Source of the DNA: Pseudomonadota bacterium
Lineage (GTDB): Bacteria > Pseudomonadota > Alphaproteobacteria > UBA1280 > RI-95
Length of the DNA stretch: 64,000 nt
Reading direction: 5' to 3'
NCBI GenBank assembly: GCA_016125375.1
Contig: WGLU01000007.1
Location: 1-64,000 of the forward strand
Both the position numbers and the translations under genes were made by a program. Positions 25,669 through 35,839 of the stretch are shown piece by piece. Position 1 is the first letter of the stretch; each line of letters begins with the position of its first letter. Below the pieces are notes generated by a model, which was given only the letters and a program-made list of their open reading frames with translations, searched no databases and was not told the origin of the DNA.

Positions 25669-26999
25669 TTCTCTGGACCTCTGCCGAAGTAGAACAGGCG
25701 CTGGATGTATTTGGCCTTCCCGCCTTTCAGGCCAGCGGCGTGAGTATCGATAGCCGCACACTCCAGAAAGGTGACATCTTTATTGCCCTGACGGGTCAGA
25801 CTGATGGTCATGCCTATGTACAGGCAGCGTCGGACAAGGGTGCCGTTGCAGCAATTGTAAGCAAGGCAAACCCTGCCTGCAAATTGCCGCAGGTTCTGGT
25901 GCCGGATACACAAAAGGCGCTCGAGCAACTGGGGCAGTTCGCCCGCAAACGTGCGGTACATCTGGCAGCTATTGCCGTGACCGGCAGCAGCGGCAAGACT
26001 TCCACCAAAGAAATGCTCGCCACCACGCTTAAAGCCCACAAGAGTGTCGCCAGCTACAATAACCACTTCGGCGTGCCGCTTACGCTGGCCCGCACACCTG
26101 CCGATGCCCAATATGGCATCTACGAAGTGGGCATGAACCATGCCGGTGAAATTGCACCTCTGTCCAAACAGATTCAGCCTTACGTCGCTGTGATAACCAA
26201 TGTGGGTACGGCGCATTTGGGCAATCTGGGTAGTCTGGAAAACATCCTGAGCGAGAAACTTTCTATTGAAGATGGCCTTGTAAAAGGTGGCTATCTTGTT
26301 GTGCCCCATGACCTGATTACGGCTGGTGTGCGCGAAGATATTACCGTTAAACGCTTTGGCGGCGTCAAGGGTGACGCCCGCGTGACCGAGGTTCTGCCGC
26401 AGGGTGATGGCTGGAAAGTTTGGGCGCATGTGGAAGGCCATGATGTGGTTTTTGACGTGCACCACCCGGGCGTCCATCAGGTGACCAACGCGCTGGCAGC
26501 ACTGTTGGCGGCATCTCTTGCCGGAGCCGATGTGGCCGAATCTGCTATGCGCTTGAGCCGTGCCGAGGCCGTTGTGGGCCGTGGGAACGTGCATCATCTG
26601 CCGGGTGGTGTCACATTGATTGATGACAGTTACAACGCCAACCCGCACTCCATGCGCGCCGCTCTTGAAACACTGATTCGCCGCCCTGCCAACCGGCGTA
26701 TCGCCGTCCTTGGCGATATGCTGGAGCTGGGCGAGCACAGCATTGCATATCACCGGGCACTTGCAGACGCTTGTATGGGTGTGGATACGGTCATTACCGT
26801 CGGTACGCACAGCAAAGCCTTGCAGGACGCCCTGCCGGATAGCCAAAAAGGCGGCCATTTTAATAAACAGGAAGATGTCAGACTAAGTTTGCAAGGAGGG
26901 GACACCCTGCTTGTCAAAGGCTCTAACGGTATTGGTCTGTCCAAACTTGTAGCACGGTTGACCCAACTCCAAAACGGAACCCATAAGCATGCTGTATAA
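25665..26999 (+). CDS. murF: UDP-MurNAc-tripeptide D-Ala-D-Ala ligase MurF
   Basis: 444 residues. Mur ligase family: SIDSRTLQKGDIFIALTG in the N-terminal domain, ATP loop VTGSSGKTSTKEML, NYNNHFGVPLTLA-like region, and IDDSYNANPHSMRAAL in the C-terminal domain, diagnostic of MurF. It completes the UDP-MurNAc-pentapeptide using the dipeptide made by the ddl product. Overlaps murE by 4 and mraY by 11 bases. Confidence 0.97.
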   Translation: MILWTSAEVEQALDVFGLPAFQASGVSIDSRTLQKGDIFIALTGQTDGHAYVQAASDKGAVAAIVSKANPACKLPQVLVPDTQKALEQLGQFARKRAVHLAAIAVTGSSGKTSTKEMLATTLKAHKSVASYNNHFGVPLTLARTPADAQYGIYEVGMNHAGEIAPLSKQIQPYVAVITNVGTAHLGNLGSLENILSEKLSIEDGLVKGGYLVVPHDLITAGVREDITVKRFGGVKGDARVTEVLPQGDGWKVWAHVEGHDVVFDVHHPGVHQVTNALAALLAASLAGADVAESAMRLSRAEAVVGRGNVHHLPGGVTLIDDSYNANPHSMRAALETLIRRPANRRIAVLGDMLELGEHSIAYHRALADACMGVDTVITVGTHSKALQDALPDSQKGGHFNKQEDVRLSLQGGDTLLVKGSNGIGLSKLVARLTQLQNGTHKHAV

Positions 27000-28080
27000 C
27001 CTGCTGACCCCGCTGGCGGATCAGATCCAATTTTTCAATCTTTTCAAATACATTACAGTTCGTTGCGGCGGGGCCTTGGCAACTGCTCTATTTGTCAGCC
27101 TGCTGGTTGGTCCGGCGCTTATCCGGCATTTTGCCCGTATCCAGCATCATTACAAAACCGTGCGCGACGACTTGCCAGCCCGCCATGCGGAAACAAAAAC
27201 AGGTACCCCCACCATGGGTGGGGTGCTGATTCTGGGCACGCTGCTGCTGTCGACCCTGTTGTGGGCGGATATGACCAACTTGTACGTCCTGCTGACTTTG
27301 TGTGTGGTGGCTGCTTTCGGATTGATTGGCTTTGTGGATGACTGGCTCAAGATTACTCTGAAACGCCGTGGCGGCCTGCCCGGGCGTGTGCGCCTTGGGG
27401 CAGAGGCTGTTGTGGCTATACTGGCGCTCTACGGCGTAAGTCTGGTGCTTGGCACAGCCGCCCTATACACATTGTTCATTCCGTTCTTCAAAACGCTGGC
27501 TCTGCCGTTGGGTGTGTGGGGATTCCTTGCTTTTGGATCGCTGGTGATTGTTGGTTCCGCCAATGCCGTTAACCTGACGGATGGTCTGGATGGTCTGGCG
27601 ACCGTCCCTGCAATGATTGCCGCTGGGTCATTTGCGCTGATTGCCTATATTGTCGGCCGTGTGGATTTTAGCGCATACCTGCTGGTGCAGTATGTGCCGG
27701 GCGTGGGCGAACTGGCTGTTTTCTGTGCGGCGCTGGTTGGTTCCTGTCTTGGCTTCCTGTGGTTTAACGCACCGCCTGCCCGTATTTTCATGGGCGATAC
27801 CGGCTCGCTGGCGATGGGCGCTGCGCTCGGTATGGTAGCCGTGCTGACCAAGCATGAGCTGGTGCTGGCAATTATCGGCGGTATTTTTGTGCTGGAAACC
27901 GTTTCGGTTATGGTGCAGGTGACCTCCTTCAAACTGACGGGACGGCGGGTATTCCGTATGGCACCGCTCCACCACCACTTTGAGCAAAAGGGCTGGGCAG
28001 AATCGACAATCGTCATCCGGTTCTGGATTATTTCCCTGATTCTGGCGTTGGTCGGTCTGGCCTCGTTCAAGCTGCGTTAA
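26989..28080 (+). CDS. mraY: Phospho-MurNAc-pentapeptide transferase MraY
   Basis: 363 residues, about ten TM segments. Conserved motifs: PTMGGVLIL, FVDDWLKITLK (Mg-binding Asp pair), NLTDGLDGLA, FMGDTGSLAMGA and MAPLHHHFEQKGW. It moves phospho-MurNAc-pentapeptide to undecaprenyl phosphate at the inner membrane, making lipid I. Overlaps murF by 11 bases; murD follows after 10. Confidence 0.98.
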   Translation: MLYNLLTPLADQIQFFNLFKYITVRCGGALATALFVSLLVGPALIRHFARIQHHYKTVRDDLPARHAETKTGTPTMGGVLILGTLLLSTLLWADMTNLYVLLTLCVVAAFGLIGFVDDWLKITLKRRGGLPGRVRLGAEAVVAILALYGVSLVLGTAALYTLFIPFFKTLALPLGVWGFLAFGSLVIVGSANAVNLTDGLDGLATVPAMIAAGSFALIAYIVGRVDFSAYLLVQYVPGVGELAVFCAALVGSCLGFLWFNAPPARIFMGDTGSLAMGAALGMVAVLTKHELVLAIIGGIFVLETVSVMVQVTSFKLTGRRVFRMAPLHHHFEQKGWAESTIVIRFWIISLILALVGLASFKLR

Positions 28081-28090
28081 GGGCAAGCCG

Positions 28091-29449
28091 ATGGGGACGT
28101 TTGCCGGTAAAACCGTTTTCGTGCTGGGTCTGGGGAAAACAGGCCAGTCGGCAATGGATTACCTGCTGGCCGAAGGTGCCAATGTTCTCGCGTGGGATGA
28201 CGACCCCAAAAAACATAAGCCGTTGCCCAAAGGGGTGGAACTGGTGAATCCGGAAGGTCTGGACTGGCGCCGCGTGCATGAGCTGCTCAAAAGCCCAGGC
28301 GTGTCGGAGGATGTTCCTGCCGTTCAGGCTGCGCTGGCTGCAGGGGTGATGCTGACCAGCGATATTGACCTGCTTTACCTGCGTGAGCAACAGAGCGCCT
28401 TCATCGGGATTACCGGAACGAACGGCAAGTCCACCACAACAGCACTGATTGGGCACCTGCTGAAAGAGGCAGGATACAAGGTCGCCGTCGGCGGCAACAT
28501 CGGTGTCGCGCCGCTGACGTTACCGAGTCTTGGGAAGGACGGTATTTATGTGCTGGAATTGTCCTCCTACCAGCTTTTGCAGACGAACAAATTGCGCTGC
28601 CATGTCGGTGTGCTGCTCAACCTGACGCCGGACCACATGGAACGTCATAAAACCATGCAGGGCTATCTGGTCGCCAAGACCCGCATCTTCAACCATCAGA
28701 CGCCGGAAGATATCCGTGTGGTGGGTGTGGATACCGAACCCACTGCCACTTATGCCCAGAATGCCTACGGCGGCAATATCCTCCACCCGGTCAGTGTACA
28801 AGGGCATCCAGCAAGCGTACTGGTGGATATGGACGGATATCTGAAAGATGCCGAGAGCACCATGCGCCCCGTCGTTATTGTTGACTGCCGCACCCTGACC
28901 AATCTGCCCGGCCGCCATAATTGGGAGAATGTGGCCTGTGCCTGGGCGGCACTGAAGACATACATGACGGCAGACGTGTTTGTAAAAGGCCTGCGTAGCT
29001 TTAAAGGGTTGCCGCACCGGCTGGAGCAGGTGGTGACAAAAGATGGCGTCACTTTCGTGAACGACTCAAAAGCAACCAATGCCGACGCTGCCAACAAGGC
29101 GCTGACCAGTTTTGACAATATTTACCTGATTGCGGGCGGTCAGCCTAAAGCAGAGGGGATTGACCCCTGCATCCCGTACCTAAAGACGGTGCGCAAGGTA
29201 TATCTGATCGGGCAGGCGGCAGAGGACTTTGGCAAAGCGCTGGACGGTCACGTCAAAACCCAACAGTGCGGTACATTGGATGTTGCCATTGCAGCCGCCT
29301 ATGCCGATGCCAAGGCGGATAAAAACCGCCCGGCTTATGTGATGTTGTCCCCGGCCTGTGCGTCGTGGGACCAGTTTGCCAATTTTGAGGAACGGGGCGC
29401 GCTGTTTGCAAAACTGGCGCTTGAACTGGCGGGGAGGGGGCGTGCATGA
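28091..29449 (+). CDS. murD: UDP-MurNAc-L-Ala D-Glu ligase MurD
   Basis: 452 residues. N-terminal nucleotide fold VLGLGKTGQSAMDYL, ATP loop GITGTNGKSTTTALIG, LELSSYQLLQT, and C-terminal FVNDSKATNADAANKAL (MurD signature) with LSPACASWDQFANFEERG. It adds D-glutamate to UDP-MurNAc-L-Ala. Length typical. Ends with ATGA, the ftsW start. Confidence 0.98.
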   Translation: MGTFAGKTVFVLGLGKTGQSAMDYLLAEGANVLAWDDDPKKHKPLPKGVELVNPEGLDWRRVHELLKSPGVSEDVPAVQAALAAGVMLTSDIDLLYLREQQSAFIGITGTNGKSTTTALIGHLLKEAGYKVAVGGNIGVAPLTLPSLGKDGIYVLELSSYQLLQTNKLRCHVGVLLNLTPDHMERHKTMQGYLVAKTRIFNHQTPEDIRVVGVDTEPTATYAQNAYGGNILHPVSVQGHPASVLVDMDGYLKDAESTMRPVVIVDCRTLTNLPGRHNWENVACAWAALKTYMTADVFVKGLRSFKGLPHRLEQVVTKDGVTFVNDSKATNADAANKALTSFDNIYLIAGGQPKAEGIDPCIPYLKTVRKVYLIGQAAEDFGKALDGHVKTQQCGTLDVAIAAAYADAKADKNRPAYVMLSPACASWDQFANFEERGALFAKLALELAGRGRA

Positions 29450-30588
29450 AAATGTTCCGTCTATCCGGTCACCCGTTGGTCCGTTGGTGGTGGAGTATTG
29501 ACCGCACGGCTGTTTTTGTGGCGCTGGGGCTGATGCTTCTGGGGTTGGTAATTGTCACGACAGCCTCCTCCGGCGTTGCGACCGACTATGATGTGGACCC
29601 GTACTATTTTGCCCGTCGCCAGCTGTTGTTTTTTGCGCTGTCGTTCCCCTTCATGCTGCTGATTACGTGGCTTTCCCCGCGGGGGGTGCGTAATACGGCG
29701 CTCGTGCTGTTTATTTTGGCGGCTATCGGTGTTGTTGCCACCCTGTTTACTGGGGAAGAAACCAAGGGCGCAACCCGCTGGATACGCTTGGGCCCACTGG
29801 GTGCCGTGCAACCGTCCGAGTTCCTGAAACCCGCCTTTGTCATTTTGACCGCATGGCTGATGAGTGGGGAAGATGGTGCCTCCCGCATGAAAGGATTCCT
29901 AACCTCCATGGGGTTGCTGGCGGTTATGTGCGCACTGTTCATGCTCCAGCCCAACTTTGCCATGGTTGCCGTGTTCGGTCTTGTCTGGTGGCTGCAATGT
30001 TTTATTTGCGGGGCACCGCTGCGTATTCTGGTGCCGATGGTCCTGATGGGGCCTGCCGTGCTGGCGCTGGCCTACACCACGCTGCCGCACGTTAAATCCC
30101 GTATCCAGCGTTTTATCGACCCGACCAGTGGCGATACGTTCCAGGTGGATCAGGCGCGCGAGGCCTTCATGTCCGGCGGGTTTATGGGCCGTGGCCCGGG
30201 CGAGGGTGTGGTCAAACAGCTCCTGCCGGATGCCCATACCGACTTTATTTTTGCCGTTGTTGGCGAGGAGTTCGGCATTATTGCCTGCATGATTCTGCTG
30301 GTGTTATACGGTGTATTGTTTTGGCGATCATTCTCGCGCCTGATGTCGCAGGAAGACCGCTTCATTCTGCTGGCGGGAAGTGGCCTGCTGGTGCTCTTCG
30401 GGGTGCAGATTCTGGTGAATGTGGGGGTCGCCCTCCATATTCTGCCCACTACGGGTATGAGTTTGCCCTTTATCAGCTACGGCGGTTCCTCTATGTTGGC
30501 ACTTTCCATCGTAATGGGGTATGTTCTTGCGTTGACACGCAAGGGGGGAAAACATGTCGTTAAATCCGTTAAAGACGTCCAACCGTGA
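29446..30588 (+). CDS. ftsW: SEDS glycosyltransferase FtsW
   Basis: 380 residues, about ten TM segments. SEDS motifs: GAVQPSEFLKPAFV, the extracellular-loop Asp region DPTSGDTFQVDQA, PDAHTDFIFAVVGEEFG, and TTGMSLPFISYGGSSM. It polymerises lipid II at the septum with FtsI. Its place in the division cluster favours FtsW over RodA. The 3' end overlaps murG by 35 bases. Confidence 0.97.
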   Translation: MKMFRLSGHPLVRWWWSIDRTAVFVALGLMLLGLVIVTTASSGVATDYDVDPYYFARRQLLFFALSFPFMLLITWLSPRGVRNTALVLFILAAIGVVATLFTGEETKGATRWIRLGPLGAVQPSEFLKPAFVILTAWLMSGEDGASRMKGFLTSMGLLAVMCALFMLQPNFAMVAVFGLVWWLQCFICGAPLRILVPMVLMGPAVLALAYTTLPHVKSRIQRFIDPTSGDTFQVDQAREAFMSGGFMGRGPGEGVVKQLLPDAHTDFIFAVVGEEFGIIACMILLVLYGVLFWRSFSRLMSQEDRFILLAGSGLLVLFGVQILVNVGVALHILPTTGMSLPFISYGGSSMLALSIVMGYVLALTRKGGKHVVKSVKDVQP

Positions 30589-31759
30589 GGAAGGCACCGC
30601 ACACACAGCTGGCCGTCCCCGCATCCTGATTGCGACAGGGGCATCCGGCGGGCATATCTTTCCGGCCATCGCCATCGCCGATGCGTTGAAAGACCGCGGC
30701 TACGATTGCGTATTCGTCGGCTACGGTGGCAAGTTTGCAGGCCCCGTACTGGAGCGCGGTTATACCTACGAACAACTCCCTGCTTACCCTTGGAACGTGT
30801 CCAACCCGCTTAAAAAAATCCGCGCCGTCTGGGGGTTGGTACAGGCACTGGTGCGCGCCATGCATCTGATTCAACGTTACCATCCATCTGTCGTGTTGGG
30901 CATGGGCGGCTACGCCACAGTTGCGGCAGTTATTGCCGGTAAGCTCTCCGGCGTGCCGACAGCTATCCACGAACAGAATGTCCTGCCGGGCCGCGCCAAC
31001 CGTCTGTTGATGCGCTGGGTGGACAAGATGCTCCTGTCCTTTGACCGCAGCCGCAAGTATGTGCACAAGGTGCCGGACGCCCGGTTGCTCCTGTGCGGTA
31101 ATCCGGTCCGGCAGGAAGTGCTGGACGCCATGTCCATCAAGCGGCCGGATGATGGGGATTTTTACATCACTGTCATGGGTGGCAGTCAGGGTGCACGCGT
31201 CCTGTCCGACGTGGTGCCTGCCGCGGTAGCCATGCTGGGTGCGGAGGTGCGTAAAACGCTGCGCGTCGTCCATCAGGCGCGGGAGGAGGATGTCCTGCGC
31301 GTCAAACAGGCATATGTAGATGCCGGCGTTGTATGCGATGTCGCACCGTTCTTTACCGATATGGCCGTGCGCATCCGCCGTTGCCATCTGTTCATCGGGC
31401 GGGCAGGGGCCGGTACGGTTGCCGAATGTGCGGTGCTTGGTCGCCCTGCCGTTTTCGTGCCGCTCAAACTGGCGGACGGTCACCAGTTCGACAATGCCAA
31501 GGTCATGACCGACGTTGGAGCCGCCACCATTATGACCGAAGAGTCCTTTACAGCGCAGGCGCTGGCCGACTGGCTGCGCGACCTGCTCGCCGATCCGAAA
31601 CGTCGCCAGCAGATGGAACAGAATGCCCTCAGGGTTGCCGTGCCCGATGCCGCACTGCTGTGCGCACAGGCCGTTTGCGACCTGAGTAAAGACGATGTGA
31701 TGCATATGGTCCGTCCGGTCGACGCCACACCCCAAGCCAAGGAGGTAAATGCCAAATGA
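30554..31759 (+). CDS. murG: Lipid II synthase MurG
   Basis: 401 residues, longer than the usual 355-370 owing to about 22 extra residues at the N-terminus and some at the C-terminus. If the N-terminal extension is not used, a later start is possible. GT28 glycosyltransferase: ATGASGGHIFPAIAIADAL, VVLGMGGYATV, TAIHEQNVLPGRANR, VMGGSQGARVLSD and GRAGAGTVAECAVLGRPAVFVP. It transfers GlcNAc from UDP-GlcNAc (made by GlmU) to lipid I. Overlaps murC by 4 bases. Confidence 0.96.
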   Translation: MSLNPLKTSNREEGTAHTAGRPRILIATGASGGHIFPAIAIADALKDRGYDCVFVGYGGKFAGPVLERGYTYEQLPAYPWNVSNPLKKIRAVWGLVQALVRAMHLIQRYHPSVVLGMGGYATVAAVIAGKLSGVPTAIHEQNVLPGRANRLLMRWVDKMLLSFDRSRKYVHKVPDARLLLCGNPVRQEVLDAMSIKRPDDGDFYITVMGGSQGARVLSDVVPAAVAMLGAEVRKTLRVVHQAREEDVLRVKQAYVDAGVVCDVAPFFTDMAVRIRRCHLFIGRAGAGTVAECAVLGRPAVFVPLKLADGHQFDNAKVMTDVGAATIMTEESFTAQALADWLRDLLADPKRRQQMEQNALRVAVPDAALLCAQAVCDLSKDDVMHMVRPVDATPQAKEVNAK

Positions 31760-33192
31760 ACACCATTAAAACGCTGCCCGTAAATATGGGCGTGATGCAC
31801 TTTATCGGCATCGGCGGTATCGGTATGAGCGGTATCGCCGAGATTCTGCTGGGCATGGGCTATACCGTGCAGGGCTCTGACGCGGCTGAAAGCTACAACA
31901 CCGAACGGTTGAAGAAAAAGGGCGCGTCCGTCTTTATCGGCCACGATGCGGCACATATTCAGGGTGCGACTGTCGTTGTGGTTTCCAGCGCGATTAAGGG
32001 AGAGAACCCCGAGTATGCCGCGGCACGTGCGGCAGGCATCCCCATTATTCACCGTAGCGAGATGCTGGCGGAGATTATGCGCTTCTATCACAACGTCGCC
32101 ATATCAGGCACCCACGGAAAAACAACGACGACGACGATGGTCTACAGCTTGCTGGAAGCCGGCGGCATTAGCCCTACGGTCATCAATGGCGGTATTCTGA
32201 ACGCGCTGTCGTCCAATGCCCGCATTGGCGACGGGTCATGGATGGTGGTGGAGGCGGACGAATCCGACGGCTCTTTCACCCGCCTCAAACCCACCATTGC
32301 TGTCATCACCAACATGGACCCCGAGCATATGGAGCACTACGGCGACATGGAGAAGATGCGCCGCGCTTACCTGACGTTTGCCGACTCGGTTCCATTCTAC
32401 GGTCTGGCTGTCCTGTGCGCCGATCATCCGGAAGTTGTCCGCATGCGGGGCAACCTGACCAACCGCCGCAGCGTCAGCTACGGGTTTTCCCATCAGGCGG
32501 ACTATCATGCCCATTCCCTGCGGTTTGATGGTATGACGACAACCTTCGACCTCACCATCCGTTTGGACGGGCAGGTTGTGGAAGAAAAGGACCTCACCCT
32601 CAATATGCCGGGCCAGCACAACGTGCAGAACGCCTGTGCCGCCATTGCCGTCGCCCGCGAACTGGGCATCGATATGGCCGACATTCGTAAAGGCCTGGCT
32701 GCCTTTGCTGGCGTCAAACGCCGGTTCACGCTGGTAGGCAAGCTGCCTAGCGGTGCAACGGTTGTGGATGACTACGGGCACCACCCCGTAGAGATTGCCG
32801 CAACGCTTAAAACCGCGCGGGGTGTGTTTGGCAAACATAAGGTGCTGGCAGTCATCCAACCGCACCGATATAGCCGCCTGAAGGACCTGATGAACGACTT
32901 TGCGACCTGTGCCATGGAAGCTGATGCGGTACTAGTGGCACCGGTCTATCCGGCAGGGGAATTGCCCATTCCCGGTGTGGACCATGCGACGCTGGCCGAG
33001 AAAATGCGCCGTAGCGGCCACCACAATGTACAGGCGATTGCCGACGAAGACGCCCTGTTTGCCTACGTTTCCGAGCATATGACACAAGGGGATGGGGGTA
33101 TCTGTCTGGGCGCAGGCAGCATTACCAAGTGGGCACAACATCTGGTAGAGAGATTTAACATAAATGCAGACGCAACCGCAGCACATAAATAA
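31756..33192 (+). CDS. murC: UDP-MurNAc L-alanine ligase MurC
   Basis: 478 residues. MHFIGIGGIGMSGIAEIL at the N-terminus, ATP loop SGTHGKTTTTTMVY, VEADESDGSFTRLKP, and VVDDYGHHPVEIAATL, all hallmarks of MurC. It adds L-Ala to UDP-MurNAc, the first stem residue. The 3' end overlaps murB by 29 bases. Confidence 0.98.
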   Translation: MNTIKTLPVNMGVMHFIGIGGIGMSGIAEILLGMGYTVQGSDAAESYNTERLKKKGASVFIGHDAAHIQGATVVVVSSAIKGENPEYAAARAAGIPIIHRSEMLAEIMRFYHNVAISGTHGKTTTTTMVYSLLEAGGISPTVINGGILNALSSNARIGDGSWMVVEADESDGSFTRLKPTIAVITNMDPEHMEHYGDMEKMRRAYLTFADSVPFYGLAVLCADHPEVVRMRGNLTNRRSVSYGFSHQADYHAHSLRFDGMTTTFDLTIRLDGQVVEEKDLTLNMPGQHNVQNACAAIAVARELGIDMADIRKGLAAFAGVKRRFTLVGKLPSGATVVDDYGHHPVEIAATLKTARGVFGKHKVLAVIQPHRYSRLKDLMNDFATCAMEADAVLVAPVYPAGELPIPGVDHATLAEKMRRSGHHNVQAIADEDALFAYVSEHMTQGDGGICLGAGSITKWAQHLVERFNINADATAAHK

Positions 33193-34102
33193 TTTGCCTA
33201 AAAAATGGGCAAACCTCCCCTTCATACGGGGTATGTACAAGTGCGATGAACCGCTTGATGCGTATACAACTTTTCGTATCGGCGGCCCTGCAGAGGTGCT
33301 GGTTGAACCCCAAGATTTAGACGATTTCTGCGCTTTCCTGCGGGGTAAACCACAAGATGTTGGATTGACAATCATAGGCGATGGAAGCAATATTCTGATA
33401 CGGGATGGCGGCATTTCTGGTGTGGTTATCCACCTCGGTAAAGGGTGCGATTCCGTGTCGGTAGAGGGTAACAAGATCCGTGCTGAAGCGGGCGCCTCCA
33501 CCGGCAAAGTTGCCCGCGCTGCACGCGAGGCGGAGCTTACAAATCTTGAGTGGATTTGCGGGATTCCGGGCTCTATCGGCGGTGCGCTGGTAATGAATGC
33601 AGGCTGCTACGGCTGGGAAATGGTTGATGTCCTTGAGGAAATCACACTCATTGACCCACAGGGCACACAACATGTCGTGGCCCCACAAGATGTAGCGCCC
33701 CGCTACCGCGGAACCACCATCCCGGACGGATGGTATTACGGCGGGTGCGTGTTCCGGCTCGAAGCCGGAGATAAAGACGAGATTCGCGAGCGGATGCGCG
33801 AGGTGAATACCAAACGCCGCCTCTCGCAGCCGCTGGAGCTGCCAAATGCAGGGTCGTTGTTTAAAAACCCTGACGGGCACAAAGCTTGGCAGCTGATTGA
33901 AAAGTCAGGTTGCCGGGGGCTCCGTAAAGGTGACGCGCAGGTGTCGGAAAAGCATTGCAACTTTTTCGTTAACCGGGGCAAAGCCACGGCGGCAGATATG
34001 GAAGATTTGGCCGAGGATGTACGTGCCAAGGTACTGACTGCAACAGGTATAACGCTGGAGTGGGAAGTACGGCGCCTCGGCGAACGGACGAAAAGCTGGT
34101 AA
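33164..34102 (+). CDS. murB: UDP-N-acetylenolpyruvoylglucosamine reductase MurB
   Basis: 312 residues, type II MurB. FAD-binding domain with TTFRIGGPAEVLVEP and IIGDGSNILIRDGGI, then WICGIPGSIGGALVMNAGCYG. The substrate side has PNAGSLFKNP with the proton-donor Ser, and a late Glu in ITLEWEVRRLGE. It reduces enolpyruvyl-UDP-GlcNAc to UDP-MurNAc with NADPH. Confidence 0.97.
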   Translation: MQTQPQHINNLPKKWANLPFIRGMYKCDEPLDAYTTFRIGGPAEVLVEPQDLDDFCAFLRGKPQDVGLTIIGDGSNILIRDGGISGVVIHLGKGCDSVSVEGNKIRAEAGASTGKVARAAREAELTNLEWICGIPGSIGGALVMNAGCYGWEMVDVLEEITLIDPQGTQHVVAPQDVAPRYRGTTIPDGWYYGGCVFRLEAGDKDEIRERMREVNTKRRLSQPLELPNAGSLFKNPDGHKAWQLIEKSGCRGLRKGDAQVSEKHCNFFVNRGKATAADMEDLAEDVRAKVLTATGITLEWEVRRLGERTKSW

Positions 34103-34136
34103 ACGACTAACAACAAAAATAAAAACGGGCAGACCA

Positions 34137-35072
34137 ATGCGCAAACCGGTAGCGATTCTTTACGGCGGCACCTCGGCAGAGCGGGCCGTGTCGTGTGCGA
34201 CGGCCGATGCGGTTGCAAGTGCTCTGATGCGCCTCCAGCGCCCGTTCGAGCGTGTGGATATGACCTCCTCCAGCGCATGGATCGATACACTGCGCAAAAT
34301 GGACCCCGAGATGGTGTTTATTGCTCTGCACGGCGGCAGCGGCGAGAACGGTACCGTTCAGGCCGTGCTCGACATGCTGGGGCTGCCATATAACGGCAGC
34401 GGCGTCATGGCCTCGGCTCTGGCAATGGATAAAGCTCGCGCAAAAATTATCTTTGCCGATGCGGGCTTAAGCGTTGCGGCTGACCGTACCTATCCCGCCC
34501 ATGCTGTTCCGGTGGACTTTACCGAAGTAGGGCTGGCATTGCCGGTTGTGGTTAAGCCCGTTTCCGAAGGCTCCAGCGTAGGTGTCAGCATTGTCCGCAA
34601 TGCAGCTGAGTGGAGCAAAGCCGTCAAGCAGGCCGCCGGTTACGGCCAGCCTGTGATGGTTGAAGAATACATCCCCGGCCGCGAGCTGACCGTTGCCGTA
34701 ATGAGCGGCAAAGCGATGGCTGTGACAGAAATTCTGCCGGAGAAAGACGCCTTCTATAACTACGAAGCAAAATACGCCACCGGTGGCTCCCGCCACATCG
34801 TGCCGGCCAATTTGCCCGATAAGGTGTATACACGCGCCCTGCGAGATGCGGAAAAAGCGCACGATGCCTTGGGTTGCGAGGGTGCAACGCGTACCGATTT
34901 CCGGTACAATGAAAAAAGTGGGGATCTGGTTGTTCTTGAGCTGAACACTCTGCCCGGTATGACAGGTACCAGCCTGTTGCCGGAACAGGCCGCCTATCTG
35001 GGCGACAGCTTTGAGGAATTGGTCCGTAAAATCGTGGAGGGCGCCAAATGCGCAGCACACAAAGTCGCGTAA
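34137..35072 (+). CDS. ddl: D-alanine-D-alanine ligase
   Basis: 311 residues, the short DdlB type. ATP-grasp: VAILYGGTSAERAVSCATADAV near the start, ALHGGSGENGTVQAVLDMLGLPY, VVKPVSEGSSVGVSIV, EEYIPGRELTVAVM, and LELNTLPGMTGTSLLPE at the metal site. It joins two D-Ala for MurF. Starts 34 bases after murB, with GGGCAGACC upstream of ATG, and overlaps ftsQ by 25 bases. Confidence 0.97.
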   Translation: MRKPVAILYGGTSAERAVSCATADAVASALMRLQRPFERVDMTSSSAWIDTLRKMDPEMVFIALHGGSGENGTVQAVLDMLGLPYNGSGVMASALAMDKARAKIIFADAGLSVAADRTYPAHAVPVDFTEVGLALPVVVKPVSEGSSVGVSIVRNAAEWSKAVKQAAGYGQPVMVEEYIPGRELTVAVMSGKAMAVTEILPEKDAFYNYEAKYATGGSRHIVPANLPDKVYTRALRDAEKAHDALGCEGATRTDFRYNEKSGDLVVLELNTLPGMTGTSLLPEQAAYLGDSFEELVRKIVEGAKCAAHKVA

Positions 35073-35833
35073 GACGGCTGCAACTGCCGGCTACCCGCCG
35101 CCTGATTGGCGGTGCGGTTGCGCTTGTTGTGCTGGGTACGGCAGCAGCGGGTGCCCAGTGGTGCAACGCCAATTGGGATAGCGTTAAAGCCGAGGGTGAG
35201 GAGTTTATTGCCCGTCAGATTGGTGCCAAGGTAGACCGCATCATGGTAACGGGCATGGTGAATACGAACCCGCAAGCCATGCGTGAAGCGCTGGGTATGA
35301 AAAAAGGCGACTCGCTGGTTGGATTCAGCGTGGCAGATGCCCGTAGCCGTATCGAAGATCTGGACTGGGTTGCCCGTGCCAGCGTGGTACGCGAGCTGCC
35401 CAGCACCTTGAAGGTAGAAATCGAAGAATACAAGCCGCTGGCCCGTTTGGAACTGAATGACAGTACCTGGGTGATTGACCGTGACGGCACGCTGATTACC
35501 AGCCATGTAGACGGTTTCGACAAACTGCCCTTGCTACAGGGTAAAGGTGCTGCGGCACAGGCAGCCGGTCTGTTTGCGTTGATTGGCGAAATGCCGGAGC
35601 TGTCTTCACGCTTTGTCGGTGCCACGTACGTGGGCGAACGTCGTTGGGATTTGCAGTTCAGCAGCGGCGTATCCGTTATGCTGCCGGAAGAAAACCCCGG
35701 CCGTGCTCTGCGTATGCTGAAGATTCTGGACAGCCGCCGCGGTGTGCTGGCCATGGAAAATGGCGCGGTGGATTTTCGTCTGCCAGACCGTATTGTCCTG
35801 CGTATGGGCGATGCGGCGAACGGTTTGTTGTAA
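35048..35833 (+). CDS. ftsQ: Cell division protein FtsQ
   Basis: 261 residues. Short cytoplasmic part, one TM (about 20-38), a POTRA domain (about 56-125: VDRIMVTGMVNTNPQAMREA), then the beta domain with the family's RLELNDSTWVIDRDGTLI. FtsQ links early divisome proteins (FtsA/Z) with FtsL/B and FtsWI in the periplasm. Overlaps ddl by 25 bases; ftsA follows after 6. Confidence 0.94.
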   Translation: MRSTQSRVRRLQLPATRRLIGGAVALVVLGTAAAGAQWCNANWDSVKAEGEEFIARQIGAKVDRIMVTGMVNTNPQAMREALGMKKGDSLVGFSVADARSRIEDLDWVARASVVRELPSTLKVEIEEYKPLARLELNDSTWVIDRDGTLITSHVDGFDKLPLLQGKGAAAQAAGLFALIGEMPELSSRFVGATYVGERRWDLQFSSGVSVMLPEENPGRALRMLKILDSRRGVLAMENGAVDFRLPDRIVLRMGDAANGLL

Positions 35834-35839
35834 GAAGGG

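Noticed and set aside
24244-25761. 505-codon frame antisense to murE
   Set aside because: Shadow of a GC-rich gene; no motif or ribosome site.
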